Below, in pieces: positions 38,029 through 47,247 of a stretch of DNA of 64,000 bases (positions within the stretch are counted from its first letter, which is position 1; each line of letters starts with the position of its first letter). The notes below the pieces were generated by a model that made no database searches, was not told the DNA's origin, and saw nothing but the letters and a program-made list of their open reading frames with translations. The DNA is from Anaerococcus jeddahensis (GTDB lineage Bacteria > Bacillota > Clostridia > Tissierellales > Peptoniphilaceae), in the NCBI RefSeq assembly GCF_001182725.1, contig NZ_CWHU01000005.1, positions 744,001 to 808,000 on the forward strand, given 5' to 3'. The translations under genes were made by a program, and so were the position numbers.

Positions 38029-39534
38029 TTAGTTTAAATTGACATTATTTATAATACTATTTATCATTTCTCCACCGATTGGAACTGTTATTTCACCAGC
38101 AACTTCATCTGAGTCCTCAATTACAATTGCAAAGGCAAGTTTTGGATCGTAAGCTGGAGCAAAACCAACAAACCAAACATCAACTCCTCCACCTTTTTTA
38201 TCTACAGTTCCAGATTTTCCAGCAATTTGAATTGATTGCAAATAAGCTTTATTTGCCGTTCCATAATTTACAACGTCAACCATGTAATCTCTTATTGTAT
38301 TTGCAATATCCGAACTTGTTACGTCTGAAAGAACTTCGCTTTTACTTTCTTTTACAACTTTCCCGTCTTTGTTAACAACATTTTTCACAAGCTTTGGCTG
38401 CATCATTTTTCCATCATTCGCAATGGTTGAAGCAATCATAGCCATGTGAAGAGGAGTTACTCTAGTTTTTCCATAACCAAATCCAGTCATAGCCATATCT
38501 ACTTGATTTAATTCATCAAAAGGAATTTTTGCATTTAATTTCTCAAGGTCAAATTTGTAATTTTTATTAAACATATATTTTTCAGCAACTTCTTTATATG
38601 GTTTTTTTCCAATTTCATTTACTTTTGCTGCAAAATAAGTATTAAGGGAATTAATCAAGGCTGTTCTCAAATTCACATTACCATATGAATAATCACCATA
38701 ATTTTTTATTTCATAATTTTGAATTTTTACAGTTCCAGTATCATTGAAATTTGTATTAATTCCACTTCTTAAAATCACATCCGAGCTTACTATTTTCATA
38801 GTAGAAGCAGGTCTATAGGCTCCTTGACTTGACCTATTTAATAAAGGTGCATCATTATTTTGAATTAAAGTATTCCAATCTTGATCAAGAGTGTTTGGAT
38901 CATATGATGGTTTTGAAACCATGGCCAAAACTTCACCATTTCTTGGATCCATTACAACAATCGAACCAATATGATCACCCAAACTATTGTATGCAATTTC
39001 TTGGATTGTTTGGTCAATTGTTAAATTCAAGTTATTTCCAACACCGGTTTTTTCTACCATATCCCTGATTTTTGACGTTGGCTGATCAGATATATTTAAT
39101 AATTCATTATTATAGGTTTTTTCTAATCCACTTTTTCCATATTTAACTGAGTTATAACCTGTAAAGGCTGAATTAATTATTCCGTTATTATAAACTCTAA
39201 TCCTATTTCCATTTTCATCTTTATCATTATAAACTAAGACCTTGCCATTCCTATCATAAATATTTCCTCTTTTTATTTCATTTTCATTAGCCCAATTTCT
39301 CTTATTATGATTATTTTCTGCAAGAGTTTGAGCCCTAAATAATTGAAAATATACTAAATATAAAACTATAAGCAAAAACATTACAATAAAAAGCATCATA
39401 ACATAAATTAATCTCTTGTTCATGGTCGATTTTTTTAAAATATGTTTTTCATCCTCTTCATTTAGCCTTTGTTTTCTTTCCATATCTAAAATTTTTTGGA
39501 TAAATGGTTTTTCTTTATCTTTCTTTTTTTTCAT
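38029..39534 (-). CDS. Penicillin-binding transpeptidase (PBP2/FtsI-like)
   Basis: After a charged cytoplasmic start (ERKQRLNEEDEKHILKK) comes one membrane helix (YVMMLFIVMFLLIVLYLVYF) and a periplasmic domain with RGNIYDRNG and the transpeptidase motifs STMK (active serine), SLN and KSGT. This class B enzyme crosslinks peptidoglycan. Downstream of FtsW/RodA it forms the glycosyltransferase-transpeptidase pair. The frame also starts at 39546, four codons earlier, without a clear ribosome site; GGTG is better placed for the ATG at 39534. It overlaps the ftsW-like stop by about 20 bases. Confidence 0.9.
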   Translation of the reverse strand: MKKKKDKEKPFIQKILDMERKQRLNEEDEKHILKKSTMNKRLIYVMMLFIVMFLLIVLYLVYFQLFRAQTLAENNHNKRNWANENEIKRGNIYDRNGKVLVYNDKDENGNRIRVYNNGIINSAFTGYNSVKYGKSGLEKTYNNELLNISDQPTSKIRDMVEKTGVGNNLNLTIDQTIQEIAYNSLGDHIGSIVVMDPRNGEVLAMVSKPSYDPNTLDQDWNTLIQNNDAPLLNRSSQGAYRPASTMKIVSSDVILRSGINTNFNDTGTVKIQNYEIKNYGDYSYGNVNLRTALINSLNTYFAAKVNEIGKKPYKEVAEKYMFNKNYKFDLEKLNAKIPFDELNQVDMAMTGFGYGKTRVTPLHMAMIASTIANDGKMMQPKLVKNVVNKDGKVVKESKSEVLSDVTSSDIANTIRDYMVDVVNYGTANKAYLQSIQIAGKSGTVDKKGGGVDVWFVGFAPAYDPKLAFAIVIEDSDEVAGEITVPIGGEMINSIINNVNLN

Positions 39535-40795
39535 CTTCTTCACCATTTTCTATTTTTTGACCACAATATTGAAGGCAGGCTAGTAATATAAAACCTGAAA
39601 CCATTGAAGATCCACCAGCCGAAATAAATGGAAGTGTAACTCCTGTTAATGGTATAAGTTTTAAAACTCCTCCCAAAATAATTAGGGTTTGTAGAGCAAA
39701 TAATCCTCCTATGCCAAAAGCAAGGATTGAAAAAAATTTCTCTTCTTGTTGAAGGGCAATTTTTATTGCTCTATAAACTAAAATTAAAAATAATAAAACT
39801 ACCGCAATTCCCATAAAAATTCCATATTCTTCACAAATTGCAGGGAAAATAAAATCACTTTCTGCAACTGGAATAAAATCAGGTCTTCCAAGTCCAATCC
39901 CTGTCCCAAATAATCCGCCACTTGCTAAAGCAAATAAGGATTGAGTTATTTGGTAACCTCTGTCATTTATAACAGACCAAGGATCAAGCCAGGTTTCTAC
40001 TCTTACTCTAATGTGAGAGAATAGGAAATATGCAAGAATAGATCCTAAAACTATAAAAATTAAATTTAATAGAATTAATTTTCTATCTCTTTCATATACA
40101 AATTGTGTAAGTATCATTGTTCCAAAAAATATTAAAGCAGTTCCCAATTCTTTTTGAATAAAAAACATCATTATAAAAGCATATATTCCAAGGCTTAAAT
40201 AATATTTTCCAAAAGCTTTTTTTCTAAATTTATTATAATGGGCATAAAAACATGCAACAAAAAATATAAAAGGAACTTTTATAAATTCTGAAGGCTGTAA
40301 GGTAAATGGTCCTATAACTATCCAATTTTTTGCTCCACCAGATGCAAATCCAAATACCAAAGTCGCCAAAAATAATACTATAGAAATTACAAAGTAAAAA
40401 ATAATATGCTCATCCCAATTTTTATATTTTTGTAAGATAAAGTAGGTCAAAAAATATACCATTATTCCAACAAGATAAAATAAAAGTTGTTTTTTACCCA
40501 AAGCTGGGTCAAGCCTATAAATTATAGCTACACCTATAGAAAACAACATGTTTACAATTAATAGCAAGATGCTATCACTTCTGGTTAGTTTATTTGCTAT
40601 AATTGTAGAAATCATTGTTGTTACAAGTATTGTAATATAAGCGTAAAAATCTCCACTTTGTAGATTATCTGCATTAAAAATCATCGACAAACTTAAAGTC
40701 AAAAATTCAAATAAAAATAAAAGAAACAAAGCGTTATTTTTATATTTTTTTTGGTTGATGATATTTATATTTTCATTTTTAATCATCTTCATCAC
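39515..40795 (-). CDS. FtsW/RodA/SpoVE family peptidoglycan polymerase
   Basis: About ten membrane helices and the SEDS signatures WIVIGPFTLQPSEFIKVPFI, RPDFIPVAESDFIFPAICEE and the LPFISAGGSSM loop identify a lipid-II polymerase. Its product is crosslinked by the PBP encoded next. The 426-residue size is normal. Alternative starts at 40792 and 40786 are possible. It overlaps the FHA gene by 17 bases, so FHA, SEDS and PBP form one unit; whether it serves division or elongation is not decided by sequence. Confidence 0.92.
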   Translation of the reverse strand: MMKMIKNENINIINQKKYKNNALFLLFLFEFLTLSLSMIFNADNLQSGDFYAYITILVTTMISTIIANKLTRSDSILLLIVNMLFSIGVAIIYRLDPALGKKQLLFYLVGIMVYFLTYFILQKYKNWDEHIIFYFVISIVLFLATLVFGFASGGAKNWIVIGPFTLQPSEFIKVPFIFFVACFYAHYNKFRKKAFGKYYLSLGIYAFIMMFFIQKELGTALIFFGTMILTQFVYERDRKLILLNLIFIVLGSILAYFLFSHIRVRVETWLDPWSVINDRGYQITQSLFALASGGLFGTGIGLGRPDFIPVAESDFIFPAICEEYGIFMGIAVVLLFLILVYRAIKIALQQEEKFFSILAFGIGGLFALQTLIILGGVLKLIPLTGVTLPFISAGGSSMVSGFILLACLQYCGQKIENGEEDEKKER

Positions 40796-41282
40796 CGTTT
40801 ATAAATAAAAATTTTAATTCTCCAAATTTTATTATGTCTTTATTTTTTAATTCAATAGCTTCATTAATTCTTTCATCATTTAAGTAAGTTCCATTTGAAG
40901 AATTTAAATCTTCCAAGAAATATATTCCTTGGTCTAAAATAATTCTTGCATGAAAACTTGATAAAAATTTATCTTTTATACAAATAGTATTTTTATCATC
41001 TCTTCCTATTGTGTTATTTTCTCCAATATAGTAGTATTCTTGAATTTTAAACTTATTTTCTTGATTTTGGTTTATGAATTGTAAATATGTATCAGATATT
41101 TGTTCTTTTTTGATTGCATATCTAACATCATAATAAATTATTCTAATAATTGAATAGATAAAGTATAAAACTATAACAACAAAAACATATTTTAAAATTG
41201 TTGATAATAATTGATATAGCGTCATATTTCCAAATACTTGAATTGAAAATACTTTATCTATAAAGTTAAAAAATTGATCCAT
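40779..41282 (-). CDS. Membrane-anchored FHA domain protein
   Basis: One membrane helix lies at about residues 28-47, and a C-terminal FHA domain has NTIGRDDKN, SSFHARI and NSSNGTYLNDERI, the phosphothreonine-binding residues. The 167-residue protein is like FhaB-type proteins, which in Actinobacteria sit beside RodA and PbpA and read Ser/Thr kinase signals. A similar cell-wall link is inferred here. No kinase gene is in the window. Confidence 0.85.
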   Translation of the reverse strand: MDQFFNFIDKVFSIQVFGNMTLYQLLSTILKYVFVVIVLYFIYSIIRIIYYDVRYAIKKEQISDTYLQFINQNQENKFKIQEYYYIGENNTIGRDDKNTICIKDKFLSSFHARIILDQGIYFLEDLNSSNGTYLNDERINEAIELKNKDIIKFGELKFLFINGDEDD

Positions 41283-41388
41283 AATACCTCCTTATCTCTT
41301 ATTTACCTATTTTATCAAAAATTTCCCATTCTTGAAAATATCCCTATTAAAAATATCTAATATAAAAACTCTGCTTAAAGCTAAAAAA

Positions 41389-41419
41389 TACCTAGAAGAT
41401 TTAATTTGTCTTCTAGGTA
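41389..41419 (-). terminator. Terminator of the glycogen operon
   Basis: TACCTAGAAGA and TCTTCTAGGTA pair perfectly around TTTAATTTG, then TTTTTTAGC on the minus strand. It follows the phosphoglucomutase stop codon at 41427. Confidence 0.9.
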
Positions 41420-41426
41420 AAAATTA

Positions 41427-43118
41427 TTAATCAATTTGACCAATTATATTATTTACTTCTGCTTTAATATTATCTCTTTTTTGATCAGAATCTTTTTTGT
41501 TCTTATCAATTGCATTTAAATATAATTTTATTTTTGGTTCTGTTCCTGATGGTCTTAAAACAAACCAAGAATCATCTTCCAAATAGTATTTTAAAACATT
41601 AGATTTTGAAAGACCTGTATCATCATTTAAATAATCAACAATTTTTTTAACTTTTAGTCCACAAACTTCTCTAATTGGATTGGTTCTAATAGTTTCCATA
41701 ATTCTTTTAATTTTTTGAGCCCCGTCAAGTCCTTCAAGAACAATTGATTGAACTTCATTAGAATAAAATCCAAATTTTTGATAAATATCTTCTAAAACAT
41801 CTAATAATGATTTTCCTTTATTTTTATAATAAGCAGTCATTTCGCTAATAAGCATAGCTGAGTTTACAGCATCCTTATCTCTTACAAAATCCTTATAATT
41901 ATATCCTATGCTTTCTTCAAATCCAAAAATAAACTCGCCCTTACCAGCTCTTTCGAATCCATTTGCAACTTCATAGATATTTTTAAAGCCAGTTAAAACT
42001 TCATAAACTTCTATTCCAAAACTATTTGCAATTGGTTTAACTAAATCTGTTGAAACTATCGTTTTAACAACTGCTCCATCTTCTGGTAATTCATTATTTT
42101 CTTTTAGAGCTGTTAAAATATAATTTGTAAGGAGAGAACCTATTTGATTTCCTGTTAAAAATTGATATTTACCATTTTTATCCAAAACTTCCACAGCACA
42201 CCTGTCAGAATCTGGATCTGTTGCAAGCAATAATTCTGCATTTTTTTCTTCTCCTAATTTTTCAGATAGTTTAAATGCTTTTGGATCTTCTGGATTTGGA
42301 TAACCAACTGTTGTGAAATCAGGATCTGGATTTTCTTGCTCTTTTACTATATAAATATTTTCAAATCCTCTTTCATCAAGAATTCTTCTAACTAATTTAT
42401 TTCCACAACCATTTAGTGGTGTATAAACAATTTTTACTTTTTTGTCTACATCATCATTAATTGTGCATGCCAAAACTTCTTTTACATAATCATCTATCAA
42501 AGAATCATCAACCCAAGAAATTAATCCTTCATCAACAGCCTTATCAAAATCAATTCTTTTTATTTTAGAATAATCTTCATATTCTTTCATATAATTTTGA
42601 ATTTTAACTGCAATATCTTCAAGAATTTGACTTCCATCTGAACCATATGCTTTGTAGCCATTATATTCTCTTGGGTTGTGGCTTGCTGTAACCATTACCC
42701 CACCAATTGTTTTCAATTTTCTAATAGCATATGAGCAAACTGGTGTTGGTTGAATTTCTTTAAAAATATTTACTTTAATTCCATTTGCAGCAAAAACCTC
42801 AGAAGTTATTTTTGAAAATTCATCAGATTTATGTCTAACATCATAACAAATTACAACCCCTCTTTTTTTTGCATCTTCTCCCATATCAGAAATTGTATCA
42901 GCAAATGCTTGAGTTGCTTTGGCAACTGTGTATTGGTTCATTCTATTAGTACCAGCTCCAAGCTTACCTCTTAGACCTGCTGTACCAAAAGCTAATTCTT
43001 GGTAAAACCTATCTTCAATTTCATTTTCATCATTATCGATTTTTTTTAATTCATCTTTAGTTTCTTGATCAAAAAATTCATTGTTTAACCAAGTTTCATA
43101 AACTTTTTTATAATCCAT
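41427..43118 (-). CDS. Phosphoglucomutase (PgcA-like)
   Basis: The enzyme interconverts glucose-1-P and glucose-6-P, linking the glycogen operon to glycolysis. The 563-residue alpha-D-phosphohexomutase has the phosphoserine loop TASHNPREYNGYK near 143-155, the metal loop DPDSDRCAVE near 298, the sugar loop GFEESIGY near 393, and the phosphate-binding RPSGTEPKIK near 527. It overlaps the pullulanase gene by 11 bases. It is distinct from the shorter GlmM at 62506-63846, so the two mutases are separate functions. Confidence 0.93.
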   Translation of the reverse strand: MDYKKVYETWLNNEFFDQETKDELKKIDNDENEIEDRFYQELAFGTAGLRGKLGAGTNRMNQYTVAKATQAFADTISDMGEDAKKRGVVICYDVRHKSDEFSKITSEVFAANGIKVNIFKEIQPTPVCSYAIRKLKTIGGVMVTASHNPREYNGYKAYGSDGSQILEDIAVKIQNYMKEYEDYSKIKRIDFDKAVDEGLISWVDDSLIDDYVKEVLACTINDDVDKKVKIVYTPLNGCGNKLVRRILDERGFENIYIVKEQENPDPDFTTVGYPNPEDPKAFKLSEKLGEEKNAELLLATDPDSDRCAVEVLDKNGKYQFLTGNQIGSLLTNYILTALKENNELPEDGAVVKTIVSTDLVKPIANSFGIEVYEVLTGFKNIYEVANGFERAGKGEFIFGFEESIGYNYKDFVRDKDAVNSAMLISEMTAYYKNKGKSLLDVLEDIYQKFGFYSNEVQSIVLEGLDGAQKIKRIMETIRTNPIREVCGLKVKKIVDYLNDDTGLSKSNVLKYYLEDDSWFVLRPSGTEPKIKLYLNAIDKNKKDSDQKRDNIKAEVNNIIGQID

Positions 43119-44994
43119 AATTTTCTCCTCTTATATAAACATTTACAGAATGTTTACTGAAATTGTTTATTTCAAAAACATTTATTCTCTTATTAATTTT
43201 ACCCCTTTTATCAAATATTTTAACGAGAGAAATTTCTTCTCCAAAAATTTTTTTCCTTTTAAAGTCGTCAACTGCTACATCGTCATTTAAGCCATTAAAA
43301 ATTACATATATTTTCTTATTTTTGAAACGAATATTGTAAGCAATGAGGTTATCCTCTAAATCTTCTACAAAAGTCAGAGCTTTTCTGATATCATCTTTTT
43401 TTACAAGATTAAAAACCTCTAATTTTTTTCTAAGACAAATTAAATCTTTAACAAAAGTAAAAGTTTCAAAATTATCAATTTTATCTTGCCAATCAATTCC
43501 ATTTATAGATAAAGGCAAATTGTATGAATTGCTGTTATTATTTTTTGAATTATTAAATTCCGTTCCTTCATAGATAAAAGGCTTTCCAAATGATAAAAAT
43601 AAAATTGCAAAACCTAATCTTGATATATATTCCAAATCATCATGGTCTGTTAATGAAATTTTTAATTTATCTAAATAAATTAAATTATCATGACAGGCAA
43701 TGTAATTAATAACTTCGCTTGCATCATCTGCAAATCCATTTCTTTTTTCATCAAAATCTATACTACCACTTATACCGATTTCTACTTGTTTTTTAAAAGT
43801 GAAATTTCCTTGAATAAAACCTTTTGCGTAGCCGTCGTTATCTCCTTTTATAGCATTTCTAAAACTATCATTAAAAACTGCAAATCCATTCGATCTTTGA
43901 CTTCCTGTTAAAATTTGTTTTTCCCTTGGTAAAACAGATTCTCCACCCATCCAAGGCTCACCATAAATTATAAGATATGGTTTAATTTTTCTAAGCTCTT
44001 TGATGGCAATTTTTATTGTATCAATATCAATTAAAGCCATCAAATCGAACCTAAACCCGTCTATATCATATTCCAAAACCCAGTGTTTTAATGAATCAAT
44101 TATTAATTTTCTAGCAAAAGGATTTTCACTTTTAAATTCATTTCCTACACCAGAACCATTTGAAAAACTTCCATCAGTATTTTTCCTGTGATAATAAGAT
44201 GGCGCTAAAATTTCTAAATTTGAATCTATAGTTTTAAAAGTATGGTTATAAACAACATCCATAACCACATTCATACCATTTTCATGGATTTTATTTACCA
44301 TTTTTTTAAATTCAAAAATTCTATTTTTGGGATTATAGGGGTTTGTTGCGAAAGATCCTTCAACATTAAAATATAATTCTGGATCATAGCCCCAATTGTA
44401 ATTGTCTTCATCAAAAAATTTCTCATTTTCTTCGAAAATTGAAACAAAATCATAAACTGGTAATAGTTGAATATGTGTAACTCCCAATTCTTTTAGGTGT
44501 GATAAACCTGTTTTTTTCCCATCAAGTTCACTATCATCTTCAGCAAGTCCCAGAAATTTTCCCCTATACTTTACATTTGAATTTTTATTAGCCGTAAAAT
44601 CTTTAACATTTAATTCATAAATTATTGCTTCATTTTCAATAATTTTTGGCGAAAACTTTTTGAAGTTTTTTGGATTTGTTATCTCAAAATCAACTACAGC
44701 TGACATTAGACTATTAATTGAAGATGCTTTAGAATATGGATCTGTCACTTCAAATTTATCTTCAACTAGATAGGAATAAAAAAATCCATCTAAATTTTTT
44801 TCAATTTTGCAGTAAAAAATATTAAATTCTTTTTTGACCATAGAAAATTTTTCTTTTCTAACTTTTCTATAATCATCAGTGATTAATAAGTCAATTTTTT
44901 CTCTTTCTGGAGCAAAAACCCTAAATTCTGTATAATTTTTTGTGTAAGTCGTTCCTAATTTTATGTCCTTTATATCATCGTATGTGTATGTCAT
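43108..44994 (-). CDS. Type I pullulanase (debranching enzyme)
   Basis: The 628-residue GH13 protein has an N-terminal carbohydrate-binding-like domain, then YNWGYDPELYFNVEGSF (the pullulanase signature), NVVMDVVYNHT, GFRFDLMALID with the nucleophile aspartate, IIYGEPWMGG with the acid/base glutamate, and ACHDNLIYLDKL. All GH13 catalytic residues are visible. There is no signal peptide, so it should act inside the cell on alpha-1,6 links of glycogen. It follows the phosphorylase-like gene by 5 bases. Confidence 0.88.
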   Translation of the reverse strand: MTYTYDDIKDIKLGTTYTKNYTEFRVFAPEREKIDLLITDDYRKVRKEKFSMVKKEFNIFYCKIEKNLDGFFYSYLVEDKFEVTDPYSKASSINSLMSAVVDFEITNPKNFKKFSPKIIENEAIIYELNVKDFTANKNSNVKYRGKFLGLAEDDSELDGKKTGLSHLKELGVTHIQLLPVYDFVSIFEENEKFFDEDNYNWGYDPELYFNVEGSFATNPYNPKNRIFEFKKMVNKIHENGMNVVMDVVYNHTFKTIDSNLEILAPSYYHRKNTDGSFSNGSGVGNEFKSENPFARKLIIDSLKHWVLEYDIDGFRFDLMALIDIDTIKIAIKELRKIKPYLIIYGEPWMGGESVLPREKQILTGSQRSNGFAVFNDSFRNAIKGDNDGYAKGFIQGNFTFKKQVEIGISGSIDFDEKRNGFADDASEVINYIACHDNLIYLDKLKISLTDHDDLEYISRLGFAILFLSFGKPFIYEGTEFNNSKNNNSNSYNLPLSINGIDWQDKIDNFETFTFVKDLICLRKKLEVFNLVKKDDIRKALTFVEDLEDNLIAYNIRFKNKKIYVIFNGLNDDVAVDDFKRKKIFGEEISLVKIFDKRGKINKRINVFEINNFSKHSVNVYIRGENYGL

Positions 44995-44999
44995 ATTTC

Positions 45000-47246
45000 C
45001 TATTTTAATTTTTCTAAATTTTCGTCAAGATTAAATTCATTAGCCCAAAGTATATTATCAATCTCCTTATCAATCCATTTTTCCTTGTCCAAATAATCAG
45101 TGGAAATTTTAAATCTAATGTCTAGTAAAGAATCATGATCTTTAAAAATAAAAAATGAATCATTAAAAGAAATTAAATAATCATAAATATTTTTGAAATT
45201 ATAAGGCAAATTAGAATAATCTTCATTAATCAAATTATCAATCGTTCTTTTGAGTAAATGGTTTTTATAGTAAAATTCACGGGCATCGTAAGTATTCTCA
45301 TTTCTATTTTTTTCAATTTCTTCATAAGTTTTTCCAAAAGTATAAATTTCATTTTTTTTATCAATATTTGAAATTATTCCACCCTTACTTGAAAGAACAT
45401 TTGCCATATTAAAAATTGAATTTAGCATATGAAAACTTTGATTATCATATATAGGTAGGCTTAAATTACTATATACATCGCATGCAGGATAAATTTTTCT
45501 TAATTTTTCCACATTAGCATCTTCTATAAAAATTATCTTTAATTTCTCTTTAATTAGCTTGTCCTTGTCAATCATATGTTTTAGGGCAAGGATAAATTTT
45601 ATAATTTCTTTTGCCATAAAATACCCATCATTGGCCTTGCCTGAAAAAATATAAGTTGTAGGAGAAATAAAAATATTTGCATTATCTTTTAAATTGTAAT
45701 AAGTGCTAGCTATAGATATAGCATTTAAGAGTTGTCTTTTTGCCTCATGAAACATTGCAAGCTGCATGTCAAAAATAGAATAAGGATTTATCCTATCAAA
45801 TTGATCTAAATTGAAATGTTTTATCAAATTAAGTTTATTTTTAAATTTAATATCTTCAACTTCATCATAAAAATTCTTACAATTTTTTAAATTTCCAATT
45901 TTTCTTAGGCTTTCTTTATTGGTAATATTTATTCCATATTTTTCCAAGCTTTTTTTCAACAATATATTGTTTGAATCAGCATACAAATGTCTGTCGACTC
46001 CAAAATTTAAAAAAGAAAAATTCGCACCATTTTCCATGTAATTATCAACAAAAGTTTTTGATAGGTAATAATAATCATGAACAAAACAATAAATAAGCCT
46101 ATCATATCTCAATTGACCATTTTCAATTATCGATAAATTTAAATTTTCTTTTACAAAATCATCTAATTTTAAAATAATATCATAAAAAGACTTATCGATT
46201 GATTTTATCATTGAAATATCATAAGATTCTTTTGAATCTGGAGTTATCAAAAATCCTATATGAACAAAAATTTTTTTACTTATTTCAACACATTCTTTAA
46301 TTTCAAGCTTATAACCCTGATTTAAAGTTCTTATAAATTCAATTATTGCAAGGCTTGGGTGGATATCTGCTAGAATTATTTTGATTTTATTTTTTATATT
46401 TTTTAAATCGTGATTTTTTTTAAAATATCTTCTGAAAATATCTTGAATTGTTGAAACAGAGTAAAAATATTCTTGTTTTAATCTAAAAAGCTTACCTTCA
46501 TAAGTGGAATTATCTAAGTATAAAAATTGGGTTAAAGAATTGTTATTAATATAATCATCATAAGCACTTTTAAAATCGCCAATAGATAAATTCATGTAAT
46601 CTACCTTATTAATCGATTCTGCCTTCCATAATCTAAGTGTATTTACAAACTTATTTTCATTATTAAAAATTGGCATATCATAAGCTACTGCCTTTGTTTT
46701 TTTTCCTTCAATATTTAATAAATAAGAAAAAGCTTTTTTATGCTCCCATTTACTCCCAATAGAAAGCCATTCGTTAGGATTTACAAATTGTCTTCCATCC
46801 CTAATGACTTGTTTCATTCCACCACTTTCATATCTTAGGGCGTAAGCTATGGATTTAATTTTATTTTTACTTAACTCTTTCATCAAATACCATGAGCCAA
46901 TTCCAATGTCACTATTTCCAAGACTTGCCTCTTTTTCATAATTTAGCAAATCTTCCATAGAAATATCCAAGATTTTTAAACAATCGTCTACTTCTTTTTT
47001 ATATCCTAAAGATTCAACTATATTTTCAATAAATTTTCTTGGACTATATTCAAAAGATAATAAATAAACTTCTTTATTTTCTAAAGATTTTTTTGATTTG
47101 GACCAATTTTTTCCTATATCTTGCATCAAGGCTTTCACAAGTCCATCATAAATTTCACCAAGCCTTGCATCTTCTATCTCTTTAGCATAAAAAGAATACA
47201 AAAAACTTTGTATTCTTTTTAAGATAAAATTATTATTTTTATTCAT
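45000..47246 (-). CDS. Glycogen phosphorylase-like protein without PLP lysine (predicted pseudoenzyme)
   Basis: The 748-residue protein shows the GT35 order along its whole length: AYALRYESGGMKQVIRDGRQ (135-154), VNTLRLWKAES (201-211), ADIHPSLAIIEFIR (293-306), HEAKRQLLN (500-508), FSGKANDGYFMAKEII (534-549). The PLP-lysine segment, normally GTGNMKFMLNGAL, reads DNQSFHMLNSIFN (601-613), and no lysine occurs from 585 to 620. GNGGLGRLA is GNSDIGIGS, and the histidine of TNHT is replaced near 332. PLP-dependent phosphorolysis therefore looks impossible. The frame is unbroken and embedded in the glycogen operon, so a structural, glycogen-binding or regulatory role is likely. Confidence 0.75.
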   Translation of the reverse strand: MNKNNNFILKRIQSFLYSFYAKEIEDARLGEIYDGLVKALMQDIGKNWSKSKKSLENKEVYLLSFEYSPRKFIENIVESLGYKKEVDDCLKILDISMEDLLNYEKEASLGNSDIGIGSWYLMKELSKNKIKSIAYALRYESGGMKQVIRDGRQFVNPNEWLSIGSKWEHKKAFSYLLNIEGKKTKAVAYDMPIFNNENKFVNTLRLWKAESINKVDYMNLSIGDFKSAYDDYINNNSLTQFLYLDNSTYEGKLFRLKQEYFYSVSTIQDIFRRYFKKNHDLKNIKNKIKIILADIHPSLAIIEFIRTLNQGYKLEIKECVEISKKIFVHIGFLITPDSKESYDISMIKSIDKSFYDIILKLDDFVKENLNLSIIENGQLRYDRLIYCFVHDYYYLSKTFVDNYMENGANFSFLNFGVDRHLYADSNNILLKKSLEKYGINITNKESLRKIGNLKNCKNFYDEVEDIKFKNKLNLIKHFNLDQFDRINPYSIFDMQLAMFHEAKRQLLNAISIASTYYNLKDNANIFISPTTYIFSGKANDGYFMAKEIIKFILALKHMIDKDKLIKEKLKIIFIEDANVEKLRKIYPACDVYSNLSLPIYDNQSFHMLNSIFNMANVLSSKGGIISNIDKKNEIYTFGKTYEEIEKNRNENTYDAREFYYKNHLLKRTIDNLINEDYSNLPYNFKNIYDYLISFNDSFFIFKDHDSLLDIRFKISTDYLDKEKWIDKEIDNILWANEFNLDENLEKLK

Positions 47247-47247
47247 T

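Noticed and set aside
38079..39068. Two plus-strand open frames rich in Leu, His and Gln opposite the PBP gene
   Set aside because: They have no ribosome sites and lie fully inside a well-supported minus-strand gene; their composition is that of a reverse-strand shadow.
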